64,000 bases of DNA from Henriciella sp. AS95 (GTDB lineage: Bacteria; Pseudomonadota; Alphaproteobacteria; Caulobacterales; Hyphomonadaceae): NCBI RefSeq assembly GCF_038900055.1, contig NZ_JBBMQM010000001.1, forward strand, positions 2,914,001 to 2,978,000, in the 5' to 3' direction. Under the pieces are notes generated by a model. It worked only from the letters and a program-made list of their open reading frames with translations, did no database searches and was not told the DNA's origin. Of this stretch, positions 1 to 8,467 are shown piece after piece. Position 1 is the stretch's first letter. Each line of letters starts with the position of its first letter. The position numbers were made by a program, and so were the translations under genes.

Positions 1-999
1 CGCGAATCATTCATTGAATTTTCAGCCGAGAACTATGCCGTCTTTTTCGACGGCGAGTATGCCTTGACCGACGAGATCGATTTCCTGTTCGGCGCGCGCT
101 ATGACAATGAAACGCAGTCAAACGACGCCGTCGCGGACACGCAGATCCTTGGCGTGCTTCCACCACTGCCGCCGCAGATTCTGGCGCTATTGGAATCGCA
201 AACAGGCGTGACCCGCCAGGTCAGCGAAACAGAGTACGACGCCTTTCTCCCCAAGGTCGGCCTCCGCTGGCAGCCGGACGAGGACACGACCTACGCCTTT
301 GTCGTCCAGAAAGCCTACCGCGCCGGCGGCTCGGAGATTTCCAGCCTCGATGGCTCTCTGACCTATTTCGATCCGGAATATCTCTGGAACTATGAGCTTT
401 CCTCCCGGCACCGCCTGATGAATGGCCGGCTGCAGTGGAACAACAACATCTACTATGCCGACTGGACCGATCAGCAGGTCTCCGTGCAGGTGCCGAACTT
501 CCCCAACTTCTACACCACCGCAAATGCGGGCGAATCCACGATCTACGGCTTTGAGACCGACCTCTCCTACACCGTCAGCGACGCCCTCTCCGTCTATGGC
601 GGCCTCGGCTATGCCCATACCGAGTTCGATGATTTCCCTGATCCAAACAATCCCGGCCAGAACCTGGCTGGCAACAGCTTCCCCTTCGCGCCTGAGGTCA
701 CCGCGAATGCCGGCCTCGATTACGACACGGGACGGGGCGTCTTCGGCGGTATTGATGTGAGCTATCAGGCGGAGAGCTATTCCGACCAGGACAATATCGA
801 AGCCAATGAAGTAAAGGCCCGCACACTGGTCAATGCACGCCTCGGCTATGCCTTCAATGAGAATTTCCGCCTGTCACTCAATGCCCGCAACCTGCTGGAC
901 GAGGACTATTACACCTTCCTCAACCGCGATCCCTCTGGCGGCTTTTCCCGTCTCGGCGATCCGCGGGTCGTAACATTGCGCCTCGACGCGGACTTCTAG
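1..999 (+). CDS. TonB-dependent receptor, C-terminal part (5' end outside window)
   Basis: The reading frame is open from base 1, so the window holds only the C-terminal part (about 332 residues) of a longer protein; an internal TTG at 64 is not the true start. The visible part is beta-barrel sequence typical of TonB-dependent outer-membrane receptors: alternating aromatic strands, a stretch resembling YRAGGSEISS, a late LSLNARNLLDEDYY segment (the conserved N-L-x-D-E-x-Y signature near the receptor C terminus) and a terminal ...TLRLDADF ending in Phe. Receptors of this family import iron chelates, vitamins or sugars using TonB energy. The next genes (small membrane protein, PepSY-TM protein) favour a siderophore or iron substrate. 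The plug domain and TonB box are not visible, so the ligand cannot be judged directly. Confidence 0.93.
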   Translation, partial: RESFIEFSAENYAVFFDGEYALTDEIDFLFGARYDNETQSNDAVADTQILGVLPPLPPQILALLESQTGVTRQVSETEYDAFLPKVGLRWQPDEDTTYAFVVQKAYRAGGSEISSLDGSLTYFDPEYLWNYELSSRHRLMNGRLQWNNNIYYADWTDQQVSVQVPNFPNFYTTANAGESTIYGFETDLSYTVSDALSVYGGLGYAHTEFDDFPDPNNPGQNLAGNSFPFAPEVTANAGLDYDTGRGVFGGIDVSYQAESYSDQDNIEANEVKARTLVNARLGYAFNENFRLSLNARNLLDEDYYTFLNRDPSGGFSRLGDPRVVTLRLDADF

Positions 1000-1012
1000 G
1001 ACGGGGGCGATC

Positions 1013-1561
1013 ATGGTGGGAGCGATTGCAAGCCTTGGAGCCGCCCTTGCCGGCATCGGCAGCCTCAGGCTCGCCTGGAGCGGAGCGGCGACGCGCCGGC
1101 CCTGGCTGATCCTGAGTGGCTGGGCTTTGCTCGCGCTGGCGCTTCTGGCCTTCGCCTTCGCCATTGGCGGCGAAACGGGTATCCCGGTCGCGGTGTGCCT
1201 CATCAGCGTCGCCGGGCTCGGCTTCGTCGTTGCAAACCGTGAAGTGCGCCCTCGCAAGGAGGCGCGCCCGAGAGGCGAAGTCATTGACCCTTCAGACCGG
1301 GCGAGCCGCTGGTGGCGGGGCGCATTTCGCGTCTTGCTCGCCGGACCGCTCGCCGGAACCGCATCGATCCTTGTCGGCGTTGCGCTCGCCAGGCAGCTCC
1401 CGCTGTCGGACGTCGACGCCATTGCGATTGGCGGCCTCGCCGTTCCCCTGCTCTGGGCGGGCGGCATGGCATGGACGCTCTCGGACGACCGGATCCTGCG
1501 CGCCTTTGGCGTGCTGGTCGCTGTGTCGGCGGTTTCTTTCGCGCTCGCCTTCCTGATCTAA
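1013..1561 (+). CDS. Small polytopic membrane protein of unknown function in iron-uptake-like operon
   Basis: This 182-residue, very hydrophobic protein has about five predicted membrane segments: two near residues 1-20 and 28-50, one around 55-70, and two after residue 105. A basic cytoplasmic-looking linker (REVRPRKEARPRGE, about residues 76-89) separates them. ATG 1013 is preceded by ACGGGGG and lies 13 bases after the receptor stop; the PepSY-TM gene follows after 12 bases, so the three are very likely co-transcribed. Small unannotated membrane proteins (for example DUF3325/DUF3649 types) often sit between siderophore receptors and PepSY-TM proteins, but I cannot place this one in a named family. 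No catalytic motif is visible. Confidence 0.75.
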   Translation: MVGAIASLGAALAGIGSLRLAWSGAATRRPWLILSGWALLALALLAFAFAIGGETGIPVAVCLISVAGLGFVVANREVRPRKEARPRGEVIDPSDRASRWWRGAFRVLLAGPLAGTASILVGVALARQLPLSDVDAIAIGGLAVPLLWAGGMAWTLSDDRILRAFGVLVAVSAVSFALAFLI

Positions 1562-1573
1562 AGGAGCAATTCG

Positions 1574-3094
1574 ATGGCACGACCAATCTGGCCGAAAGTC
1601 CCTTCCAGCTTTGTCAGCTCCATGCTGGCGGGCCACTCCGCGCTCGGCCTGCTCTTTGCTGCGCTGATCTACATCGTCTGCCTCTCAGGCACCCTTCTCG
1701 TCCTCGATCATGAGATCGACCGCTGGGAAAACCCGAACGCCCCGATCTTCGAATCCGTAGAGGCCGTCGAGACACCGCTGCTGGTTCGCGCGCTGGGCGC
1801 CGGGATCGAGAAAGCCGGGGCAGCCGGCACACGCGATTATGTCAGTGTGACCACCCCGGCCGATGGCCATCCCAATCTGTCGGTTCGGTATGCTGACTTC
1901 CAGGCCGGCCTGGATGAGACGTTCATGCTGAATGACCGAGGCGAGATCGTCGGCGAGCGCCGCGAAGGCTTCGGTCATTTCATGGAACACCTTCATTTCT
2001 ACCTGCACCTGCCGCAGACCATTGGCCTGTTCGTTGTCGGCCTGATCGGCGTGGCGCTTCTGTCGTCAGTCTGGTCCGGCGTTTTCTCTCACCCGCGCAT
2101 CTTCCGTGATGCTTTCCGCTTCAGGCGAGGCGGGACACGGCGGCTCGAAGAGGCCGACCTGCACAATCGCCTGAGTGTCTGGGGCCTGCCTTTCCACATC
2201 ATCGTCCCTCTGACGGGTGCCATCCTCGGCCTGTCGACACTGATTCTCGGCGTGCTCGCCATGGCGGCCTTCGACGGTGATCTCAGCCGCGCCGGTCAAG
2301 TGGTCGGCGGACCCCGCGTCGCCCCCAATGAAGACGCCGCGCCGATCCCGGACGTCGCGCCCATGATCGACAGCCTCCTGGCCGAGTATCCGGACGCGAA
2401 GCTCGCTCGGCTTGGTATCCGCGAATTTGGCACGGCGGGCCAATCGGTCCAGATCGATCTGGCCAAGGCGCGCGACCTGACCATCACCGACCGCTACATC
2501 TTTGATGGCGACGGCACCTATCTCGGCTCTCGCGGTTTCTCTGACGGATCACTTGGCAATCAGGTCATTGGCGCGCTCGGGCCGTTGCACTTCGGCTGGT
2601 TCAGCGAAGGCTGGGTGGCCGGGTTCCTGAAGGCAGCCTACCTCATTCTCGGCTTGGCCCTGACCTTCATCACCTCAAGCGGCGTCGCGATCTGGATCGC
2701 CCGGCGGCGCGACAAGGGCAAGCCCGTGCCCGGCTGGGAAAGGGCCTGGATCGCGGCGGTCTGGGGCCAGCCCCTGAGCTATTCCATCATAGCCGGCGCC
2801 GCCCTGCTCTTCGCCAGTCCACCCCTGCTCGCAATCTGGCTCGCCGTAACCGCGCTCTCTTTCGCACCGGTTTTCCTCGCGCCCAGCGCGCAGGCCGGCT
2901 CGAAGTGGCTGCGCGGCGCAATAGCCATAAGCCTTGTCCTGGTCGTTACCATTCACCTGATCACGCGCACGCCTTATGCCGATGCCATGGCGTGGGTCAT
3001 CAATGGCCTGATCATCCTGACCGCAATCATCATTGGCGGAACCATCTGGTCTCCCCTGCGCCGTTCCCGGCCCGCCATACCAGCCGCAGAATGA
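1574..3094 (+). CDS. PepSY-associated TM-helix protein (siderophore/iron reductase-like)
   Basis: The 506-residue protein starts after a clear AAGGAG ribosome site at about 1561. It has the PepSY_TM layout: a first membrane helix at about residues 18-42 (LALL/FAALIYIVCLSGTLLVLDHEIDRWE), a periplasmic PepSY region, a second helix after the histidine-rich HFMEHLHFYLHL stretch (about residues 134-145), a third around 205-235 that includes an FHIIVPLTGAILG segment, a second soluble lobe, and four or five helices at the C terminus. Family members are inner-membrane proteins linked to ferric-siderophore receptors and thought to help reduce or release iron in the periplasm. The conserved histidines in and next to the helices could hold haem; that is inference. 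It ends the operon begun by the upstream TonB receptor, and a FecR gene converges on it. Confidence 0.88.
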   Translation: MARPIWPKVPSSFVSSMLAGHSALGLLFAALIYIVCLSGTLLVLDHEIDRWENPNAPIFESVEAVETPLLVRALGAGIEKAGAAGTRDYVSVTTPADGHPNLSVRYADFQAGLDETFMLNDRGEIVGERREGFGHFMEHLHFYLHLPQTIGLFVVGLIGVALLSSVWSGVFSHPRIFRDAFRFRRGGTRRLEEADLHNRLSVWGLPFHIIVPLTGAILGLSTLILGVLAMAAFDGDLSRAGQVVGGPRVAPNEDAAPIPDVAPMIDSLLAEYPDAKLARLGIREFGTAGQSVQIDLAKARDLTITDRYIFDGDGTYLGSRGFSDGSLGNQVIGALGPLHFGWFSEGWVAGFLKAAYLILGLALTFITSSGVAIWIARRRDKGKPVPGWERAWIAAVWGQPLSYSIIAGAALLFASPPLLAIWLAVTALSFAPVFLAPSAQAGSKWLRGAIAISLVLVVTIHLITRTPYADAMAWVINGLIILTAIIIGGTIWSPLRRSRPAIPAAE

Positions 3095-3156
3095 CGCTAT
3101 CAGCGATCTATCCGGAAATGTCGGCTTTTAGCGATCGATCCGAACGAGCAGTTCGA

Positions 3157-4110
3157 TCATTGCAGTGGTGACAACACGATTTCTTGGCCCGAAACGCTGA
3201 CTTCGAGCTCCATCGTATCGGCGACGAGGCGGGCAAAGCCGACCGGGTCATTGGCGGAATACCAGCCAACGACTTCGAGGCCGGAGACAGCTGGCTCAAC
3301 ACGGATGTGGACCTCATTGTAACGGTTGAACTCGCGGGCGGCGTATTCGAGTGTCTGCCCCGTGAGGGCAATCTTGCCCTCCCGCCAGGCGAGTTCCTGT
3401 AGCAGCTGCTCATCATCAAGCGTCGATACCTGTGGAGATGGCTCGCGATGGCCGATCTCGACCATGTCGCCTGCCTTGAGCCGTAGCGGGGACGTCGTCT
3501 GTGAGGCAACGTCCACAATGCCTTCATAGACCACGACCTGGATACGGTCATCCGACTGCTTGCGGACGACGAAAGCCGTGCCCACCGCTTTCACGGTATA
3601 TCCGTCCGAATTCACGAGAAACGGGCGGGATTTGTCCGGCGCGACTTCAAAGAAGCCTTCGCCCTCGATCAGTTTGACGCTGCGGTTCGTTTCTCCAAAC
3701 TCGATATCCGCCTTGCTCCTGGTGTTCAGTGTCATCACCGAGCCGTCGTTCAGTGGCACGCGTCTGACTTCGCCGTAAGCGGTTTGATAGGCAAGATCTT
3801 CTGTTGGTGGAGGAGAGAGAACCAGAACACCGACCAGGAACGCGGCCGCAACACTCGCCAAGGCGGCCCCGGCGGCCCACACCCTGCGGGAGCCTCGTTC
3901 GGTCTGGCCGATGGGGATGACCGTGTCACGCGGTTCGCAAGGCGCCAACATAGCCTGCGCGCGGACCAGAGCCCCCTGATGACGACTATCGGCATCCAGC
4001 CACGCCTGAAGCGTGTGGCTTTCTCTTTCGCTCAGCGAACCACGATCGAGCCGGGCCGCCCATTCGGCGGCCTGGTCGTCAGTGTCTTCGCTGGGTTTTC
4101 TTTTTGCCAT
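3157..4110 (-). CDS. FecR-family anti-sigma / sigma regulator
   Basis: This 317-residue protein has the standard FecR architecture. The cytoplasmic N-terminal segment (about residues 8-55, with AAEWAARLDRG and LQAWLDAD, the DUF4880-type sigma-binding region) is followed by one membrane helix around residues 75-98 (WAAGAALASVAAAFLVGVLVL). A periplasmic FecR domain (about 108-215, with LNDGSVMTLNTRSK, EGEGFFEV and VKAVGTAFVVR) and a C-terminal STN-interacting domain (about 245-317) follow. Its start overlaps the end of the sigma-factor gene by 32 bases, so translation is probably coupled. By family knowledge it relays the ligand-loaded state of a transducer receptor to the sigma factor; the partner is very likely the divergent STN-containing TonB receptor at 5027. 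Confidence 0.93.
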   Translation of the reverse strand: MAKRKPSEDTDDQAAEWAARLDRGSLSERESHTLQAWLDADSRHQGALVRAQAMLAPCEPRDTVIPIGQTERGSRRVWAAGAALASVAAAFLVGVLVLSPPPTEDLAYQTAYGEVRRVPLNDGSVMTLNTRSKADIEFGETNRSVKLIEGEGFFEVAPDKSRPFLVNSDGYTVKAVGTAFVVRKQSDDRIQVVVYEGIVDVASQTTSPLRLKAGDMVEIGHREPSPQVSTLDDEQLLQELAWREGKIALTGQTLEYAAREFNRYNEVHIRVEPAVSGLEVVGWYSANDPVGFARLVADTMELEVSVSGQEIVLSPLQ

Positions 4111-4696
4111 TCGCCAGTTCGCTGAGATTCAAATTATTAGATGCGTTTGGAGGAGATATTCCACTACTCCGATAATAGTCCATAAGCTTTCGAACGCCAC
4201 GGGCCAGATGGGTTTCAACCGTATTCTCGGATATCCCTAGTTGCTGCGCGATCTCACGCTGAGAATAGCCATGGATTTTTCGTAGTACGAAAACCCTGCG
4301 ACACTTTTTTGGCATCGAGCTGATTGCACTGGTCAGGATACGCATATCCTGTTGTATCTCCAGCGCCCGGTCGGGTGACGGTTCCTGGGAAGCCAGATCC
4401 AGGGATTCTAAAGACTCGACGGTGTCGATCGGAACAACCCTGTTGCGCCGGATTTCCTGCAACAAGACGGAGTGGGCGGTCCGGAAAGTATAGGCCTTCG
4501 GGTTCGTCACATGGTCGACTGAAGGCAGTTTCGTCAGGCGCGCATAGGTCTCCTGGACGATGTCGTCGGCTGTCAGCCCAAGCTTTTGCAGATTGGTCTT
4601 GCTCTGTAGCCAGTGCCTCAACGCAGGCTCATGGGGGAGCACGTTGCGGGCGAGCCAAATCACGAATTCTTTCGAGGGTTTCGTCATGAAACTCAT
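4079..4696 (-). CDS. ECF sigma-70 family sigma factor, FecI-like
   Basis: The protein has a sigma region 2 (LTADDIVQETYARLTK, followed by KAYTFRTAHSVLLQEIRRNR) and a region 4 helix-turn-helix (YSQREIAQQLGISENTVETHLARG), the order seen in FecI-type ECF sigma factors that recruit RNA polymerase to receptor promoters. The frame is open further upstream to 4810, but FecI proteins start close to the sigma-2 region, so I place the start at ATG 4696 (205 residues); ATG 4687 is equally possible and neither has a strong Shine-Dalgarno sequence. The gene overlaps fecR-like 3157-4110 and diverges from the receptor at 5027. It probably drives that receptor and possibly the amidohydrolases behind it. Confidence 0.92.
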   Translation of the reverse strand: MSFMTKPSKEFVIWLARNVLPHEPALRHWLQSKTNLQKLGLTADDIVQETYARLTKLPSVDHVTNPKAYTFRTAHSVLLQEIRRNRVVPIDTVESLESLDLASQEPSPDRALEIQQDMRILTSAISSMPKKCRRVFVLRKIHGYSQREIAQQLGISENTVETHLARGVRKLMDYYRSSGISPPNASNNLNLSELANGKKKTQRRH

Positions 4697-4750
4697 TAGT
4701 ATCGAACCGAACTCTGCCGACAAGCCGATCTGCCGCCTGAACGCGCAGTA

Positions 4751-4777
4751 ATCTAACAATTGAAAAAAAATTGACAA
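4751..4777 (-). promoter_or_regulatory. Possible promoter of the sigma/FecR operon
   Basis: On the minus strand TTGTCA (4777-4772) is followed after 15 bases, mostly a run of eight T, by TTAGAT (4756-4751), about 55 bases upstream of the proposed sigma-factor start. The spacing is short for a housekeeping promoter, so this is tentative. The whole 330-base divergent region 4697-5026 contains no gene; it should hold the promoters for both fecI-like and the receptor gene, but I see no other convincing element. Confidence 0.3.
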
Positions 4778-5026
4778 AAATCGTGACCGCTGTGGCGGAA
4801 AACCGATCACCCTGCATCTGTATTAGTGAAAGCACATAGAAACGATCTCCTGTGAGGGGAAATGACAAGCTTTCGTGACTAAGGGCGGAACGGCTGATGG
4901 CGTCGTTTTTAAGGGAACCGACCAGGGATCGGTGAGGGAATTCATGCGAGTTATTACTCCGTATAGAGACTTCTTCTCCGATTTGCGATGTCGGCTGATA
5001 CGACGAACTGTGGATCGGAGATCGAG

Positions 5027-8000
5027 ATGAAGAGTGTCCTGCGTTATTCAACCATTCTGAGTGTTGGGGCATGCGTGTCTTCGCTCATGATTGCTCATGC
5101 AGACGTCAAGGAATTCAACCTGCCGGAAGGCGACGCGGTGAAGACCATACCGAGCTTCGCCCGCCAGAGTGGGATGCAGGTTTTGGCCCCCGCCGACCGG
5201 TTGCGCGGCAAGACAACGCCTGAAGTCATAGGCAAGCTCGATACTGAGGAAGCGCTTAAAAAGCTGCTTGAGGGCACGAACCTCAAAGCCGTCGTCACCG
5301 ATGACGGAAAAACCATAAGCCTGAAGCAGGATGTGTCCGCACAGCGGGCCGAACTCAAACCTATCCCCGTCAGCGCCTATGACGGGGCTCGCCTGGCGCC
5401 TCAGTCCACCGCCGCAGCGCCTGCTGTGCCGCCACCGCCAGAGGTCGTCGAAGCGCCGGAAGAGGTCGAAGACGAAGACGCCATGATGACCAAGGTCGTC
5501 ATCGTCGGCTCCCAGATTGCTGGAGCAAAGCCGACAGGCGTCGTTCCGGTGACCGTCATGGGCGAAGAGCAAATCGCTGCGCTTGGCATTTCATCCGGCG
5601 AAGACCTGTTCCGCTCCCTCCCCATTGCGGGCGACGTTACGTTCAATACCCAGACCCTCAGCGGCGGTAGCCAGGGGGCCGCACGTGGCGACGTTTCCTC
5701 GATCAACCTTCGCGGCCTTGGTTCCGGATACACGCTCCTGCTTCTGAATGGTCGCCGCACCGTTCCATACGCGCTGACCCAGGGCCGCCAGGAGTCCAGC
5801 TACAATGCCAACGCCATCCCGATTTTCGGTCTTGAACGGCTGGAAATCCTGCGCGACGGCGCGGCTGCCCTGTACGGTTCGGATGCCGTTGCCGGCGTGG
5901 TCAACAATGTTCTGCAATCCGATTTCACCGGTCTGAAACTGCAAGCGCAATATGGCGCGGCTGAAGGCACCAATTTGCGTCAGTTTCAGGCAAACCTCCT
6001 GTGGGGCACGGACTTCGCAGGTGGGCGAGGCAATTTCACGACCTACGCAAATTATTCCGGCGACACGAAGCTCTATACGACCGATCAGGACTACACGGCA
6101 TCGTATGACCTTCGCCCGCTGATCGAGAATACAAGCTATGCCGGCAACACCGCCTTTGACAGTCGTCGTTCGACGTCACCGTGGGGCGGCTTTTATGTGC
6201 CCGGCGCAACGTCGCCAATCACGGTGAACGGCCAGCCCATCTCGGACTCTTCCGGCCGTTTTCATATTCAGCCAGTGACCAATGACGGCTGCCTGTATGA
6301 CCTCGGCAATGGCCTGTGTATCGACGACGGCGTTGTCACGACCGGTGCGGACCGCAATCTGCGTTTTGATGCGCCAGCCGCTGTTCCAGGGATGACGGTC
6401 ACGCCTTCGATTGATCGCGTGAACATCTTCAATACCCTGAATTACGAGCTCACCGACAATATCGAGCTGTTTGCGGAAGCCGGCATCTACTATTCCAAAA
6501 CCGAGTCGATGACCTTGCCGGTCGGCCCGCTCGGTCACACGCCAGTAACCGTTGCGCCAGACGCCTATTACAATCCGCTCGGACCGATCGGCTCACCGAA
6601 CCGCATTGAAGGTCTCGACATCCCGGCCGAAGGGCTTCCGGTTACCATCCAGCACTATATGCTCGGCGATGCTGGCGGACGGGTTGCTGAAGTGGAAGCC
6701 AAGCAACATCGCCTGCTGCTCGGCTTCAAGGGCGAGTATGCCGGCTGGAGCTGGGAAACCGCTGGTCTCTACTCTGACTCCACGGCCGAAGACGTCTCCA
6801 ACAATGTCCAGGCTTCGCTCTGGCAGCAGGCGCTGAACCGCACCACGCCGGACGCCTACAACCCGTTCAATGGCGGCAACGTCGCCTATCCGAACCTCGC
6901 AGATACAACGCTGAGCTCAGACGTCACATCGTTCGCGATTGATGCCCGGCGCTACGGTCGTGCGTCGCTCGGCCTTGTCGATTTCAAGGTATCGAACGGT
7001 GATCTGTTTGAACTGCCAGCGGGCGGCCTCGGCGTTGCGGCCGGCGTCGAAGTTCGTTGGGAGACCTCCGAAGACGACCGCGAAAAGACCGGCGATTTTT
7101 CCACACCCTTCGTGGACGCCGTGACCGGTGAAGTCTTCCCCGGTGATACGGTAGGCGCCTCGGCGGCCTGGGACGTAAGCGGTTCCCGGACGGTCTATTC
7201 GGCCTATGCAGAACTCGCCGTGCCGATCGTTTCGCCAGATATGAATATACCGCTCGTCTACGCGGCTGATCTCCAGCTGGCTGGCCGGTATGAAGACTAC
7301 AGCGACGTCGGTAGCGTCGCGAAACCCAAGGTCGCCGGCTCCTGGGACGTCTTCGACGGTCTGCGGCTTCGGTCTTCCTGGCAGCAAGGTTTCGTTGCGC
7401 CGACACTGCAGCAGCTTGCACCTGTCTCGCGACCCACGTCGCGCAACCGGCTCGACGACGTCCTTTGTGAGATCGACCTCCGCGCCGATCGCATCGACTC
7501 CTGGGGCGCTTGTTCGCAGCGCCCGCAGGTGCAGGTCGAGACATCGGGTAATCCGGACCTCTCGCCTGAAGAGTCTGAATCGCTCTCCTATGGCGTCGTG
7601 CTGGAATCCAACTTCATGCCGGAGAAGTATGGCCGGTTCACGCTGACCTACGACAAGTGGAAGATTGAGCAGACCGACAAGGTCGGTGTCCTCGACGCCG
7701 AGAACGCGCTGACGCTGGATTATCTGATGCGGGTGAATGGCTCGTTCAATCCAAACGTCGTTCGCGAGGATCCAACGCAAGCAGACATCACAGCCGCAGC
7801 CGGAACCGGGCTCGCCCCCGTCGGCAGGATCCTCTACGTCGCCACCGGATATGAGAACCAGGACTCGCGAGAAATCGAAGGTTACGATGTCGGTCTCACA
7901 TACAGTGCGCCCGAAACCGGAATTGGCTACCTCGACGCTTTCGTGAACGTCAGTGTTCTGACCGACTACTTCCAGAACCCGTCTGACGTGAATGCGCGCC

Positions 8001-8404
8001 TCCTGGCCGCTCGGGCCGAAGGTATTATCAATGAGGGTGTTGCTATCCCCGGTGCAGCCAGCCTGCTTCAGGATAGCGGAAACCCCGAGATGAAGTGGAC
8101 CGCTGGCCTGACCTGGCGCAAGGACGGTCTCTCCGCTGGCGTCACGGGCAACTATACCGGTGAGGTCTACGAATTCGGGGTCGTGAACGCCGACAATGAG
8201 CCTTGGGAAGTCGAAGATCAGCTGAAGATCGGACTTTGGGGCGAATACGGGTTCGAGGATTCGTTTGGCGGTGACACGTCAATTCGTCTCGGCGTGCGTA
8301 ACGTCACGGATGAAGAGCCCCCACTCGCGTCCACGGGCTATCTCGGCAATCTGTACCAGCCATACGGTCGGTACTGGTACGCCCGCATCAACCGGACTTT
8401 CTGA
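5027..8404 (+). CDS. TonB-dependent transducer receptor with N-terminal STN domain
   Basis: ATG 5027 (1125 residues) is chosen over the in-frame ATG at 4988 because it follows a GGAG site and begins with a good signal peptide (MKSVLRYSTILSVGACVSS, cleavage near AHA-DV). An STN domain occupies about residues 27-102 (FNLPEGDAVKTIPSFARQSGMQVL), the module by which FecA-type receptors signal to FecR. A proline/glutamate-rich linker (about 125-150), a TonB-box-like TKVVIVGSQ (about 155-163), a plug domain (LFRSLPIAGDV, NLRGLGSGYTLLLLNGRR, ERLEILRDGAAALYGSDAVAGVVN) and a long barrel follow, ending ...YWYARINRTF with terminal Phe. Role: uptake of an unknown ligand across the outer membrane plus induction through the divergent FecI/FecR pair. 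Two secreted amidohydrolases follow, so the ligand may be their substrate or product. Confidence 0.96.
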   Translation: MKSVLRYSTILSVGACVSSLMIAHADVKEFNLPEGDAVKTIPSFARQSGMQVLAPADRLRGKTTPEVIGKLDTEEALKKLLEGTNLKAVVTDDGKTISLKQDVSAQRAELKPIPVSAYDGARLAPQSTAAAPAVPPPPEVVEAPEEVEDEDAMMTKVVIVGSQIAGAKPTGVVPVTVMGEEQIAALGISSGEDLFRSLPIAGDVTFNTQTLSGGSQGAARGDVSSINLRGLGSGYTLLLLNGRRTVPYALTQGRQESSYNANAIPIFGLERLEILRDGAAALYGSDAVAGVVNNVLQSDFTGLKLQAQYGAAEGTNLRQFQANLLWGTDFAGGRGNFTTYANYSGDTKLYTTDQDYTASYDLRPLIENTSYAGNTAFDSRRSTSPWGGFYVPGATSPITVNGQPISDSSGRFHIQPVTNDGCLYDLGNGLCIDDGVVTTGADRNLRFDAPAAVPGMTVTPSIDRVNIFNTLNYELTDNIELFAEAGIYYSKTESMTLPVGPLGHTPVTVAPDAYYNPLGPIGSPNRIEGLDIPAEGLPVTIQHYMLGDAGGRVAEVEAKQHRLLLGFKGEYAGWSWETAGLYSDSTAEDVSNNVQASLWQQALNRTTPDAYNPFNGGNVAYPNLADTTLSSDVTSFAIDARRYGRASLGLVDFKVSNGDLFELPAGGLGVAAGVEVRWETSEDDREKTGDFSTPFVDAVTGEVFPGDTVGASAAWDVSGSRTVYSAYAELAVPIVSPDMNIPLVYAADLQLAGRYEDYSDVGSVAKPKVAGSWDVFDGLRLRSSWQQGFVAPTLQQLAPVSRPTSRNRLDDVLCEIDLRADRIDSWGACSQRPQVQVETSGNPDLSPEESESLSYGVVLESNFMPEKYGRFTLTYDKWKIEQTDKVGVLDAENALTLDYLMRVNGSFNPNVVREDPTQADITAAAGTGLAPVGRILYVATGYENQDSREIEGYDVGLTYSAPETGIGYLDAFVNVSVLTDYFQNPSDVNARLLAARAEGIINEGVAIPGAASLLQDSGNPEMKWTAGLTWRKDGLSAGVTGNYTGEVYEFGVVNADNEPWEVEDQLKIGLWGEYGFEDSFGGDTSIRLGVRNVTDEEPPLASTGYLGNLYQPYGRYWYARINRTF

Positions 8405-8415
8405 TCGCTGTCATT

Positions 8416-8448
8416 GGCCAGCCCTTTTCCGAGGGCTGGCCTCTTTTT
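8416..8448 (+). terminator. Rho-independent terminator after the transducer receptor
   Basis: A perfect 9-bp stem, GGCCAGCCC (8416-8424) and GGGCTGGCC (8433-8441), with an 8-base loop is followed by TCTTTTTCT. It begins 11 bases after the receptor stop and ends before the amidohydrolase ribosome site, so it should end or reduce transcription into the amidohydrolase genes. Confidence 0.85.
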
Positions 8449-8467
8449 CTCAAAGGATATCAAGACA

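Noticed and set aside
4697-4810. N-terminal extension of the sigma factor to 4810
   Set aside because: Adds a Phe/Arg-rich leader not expected in FecI-type sigma factors and overlaps the probable promoter.
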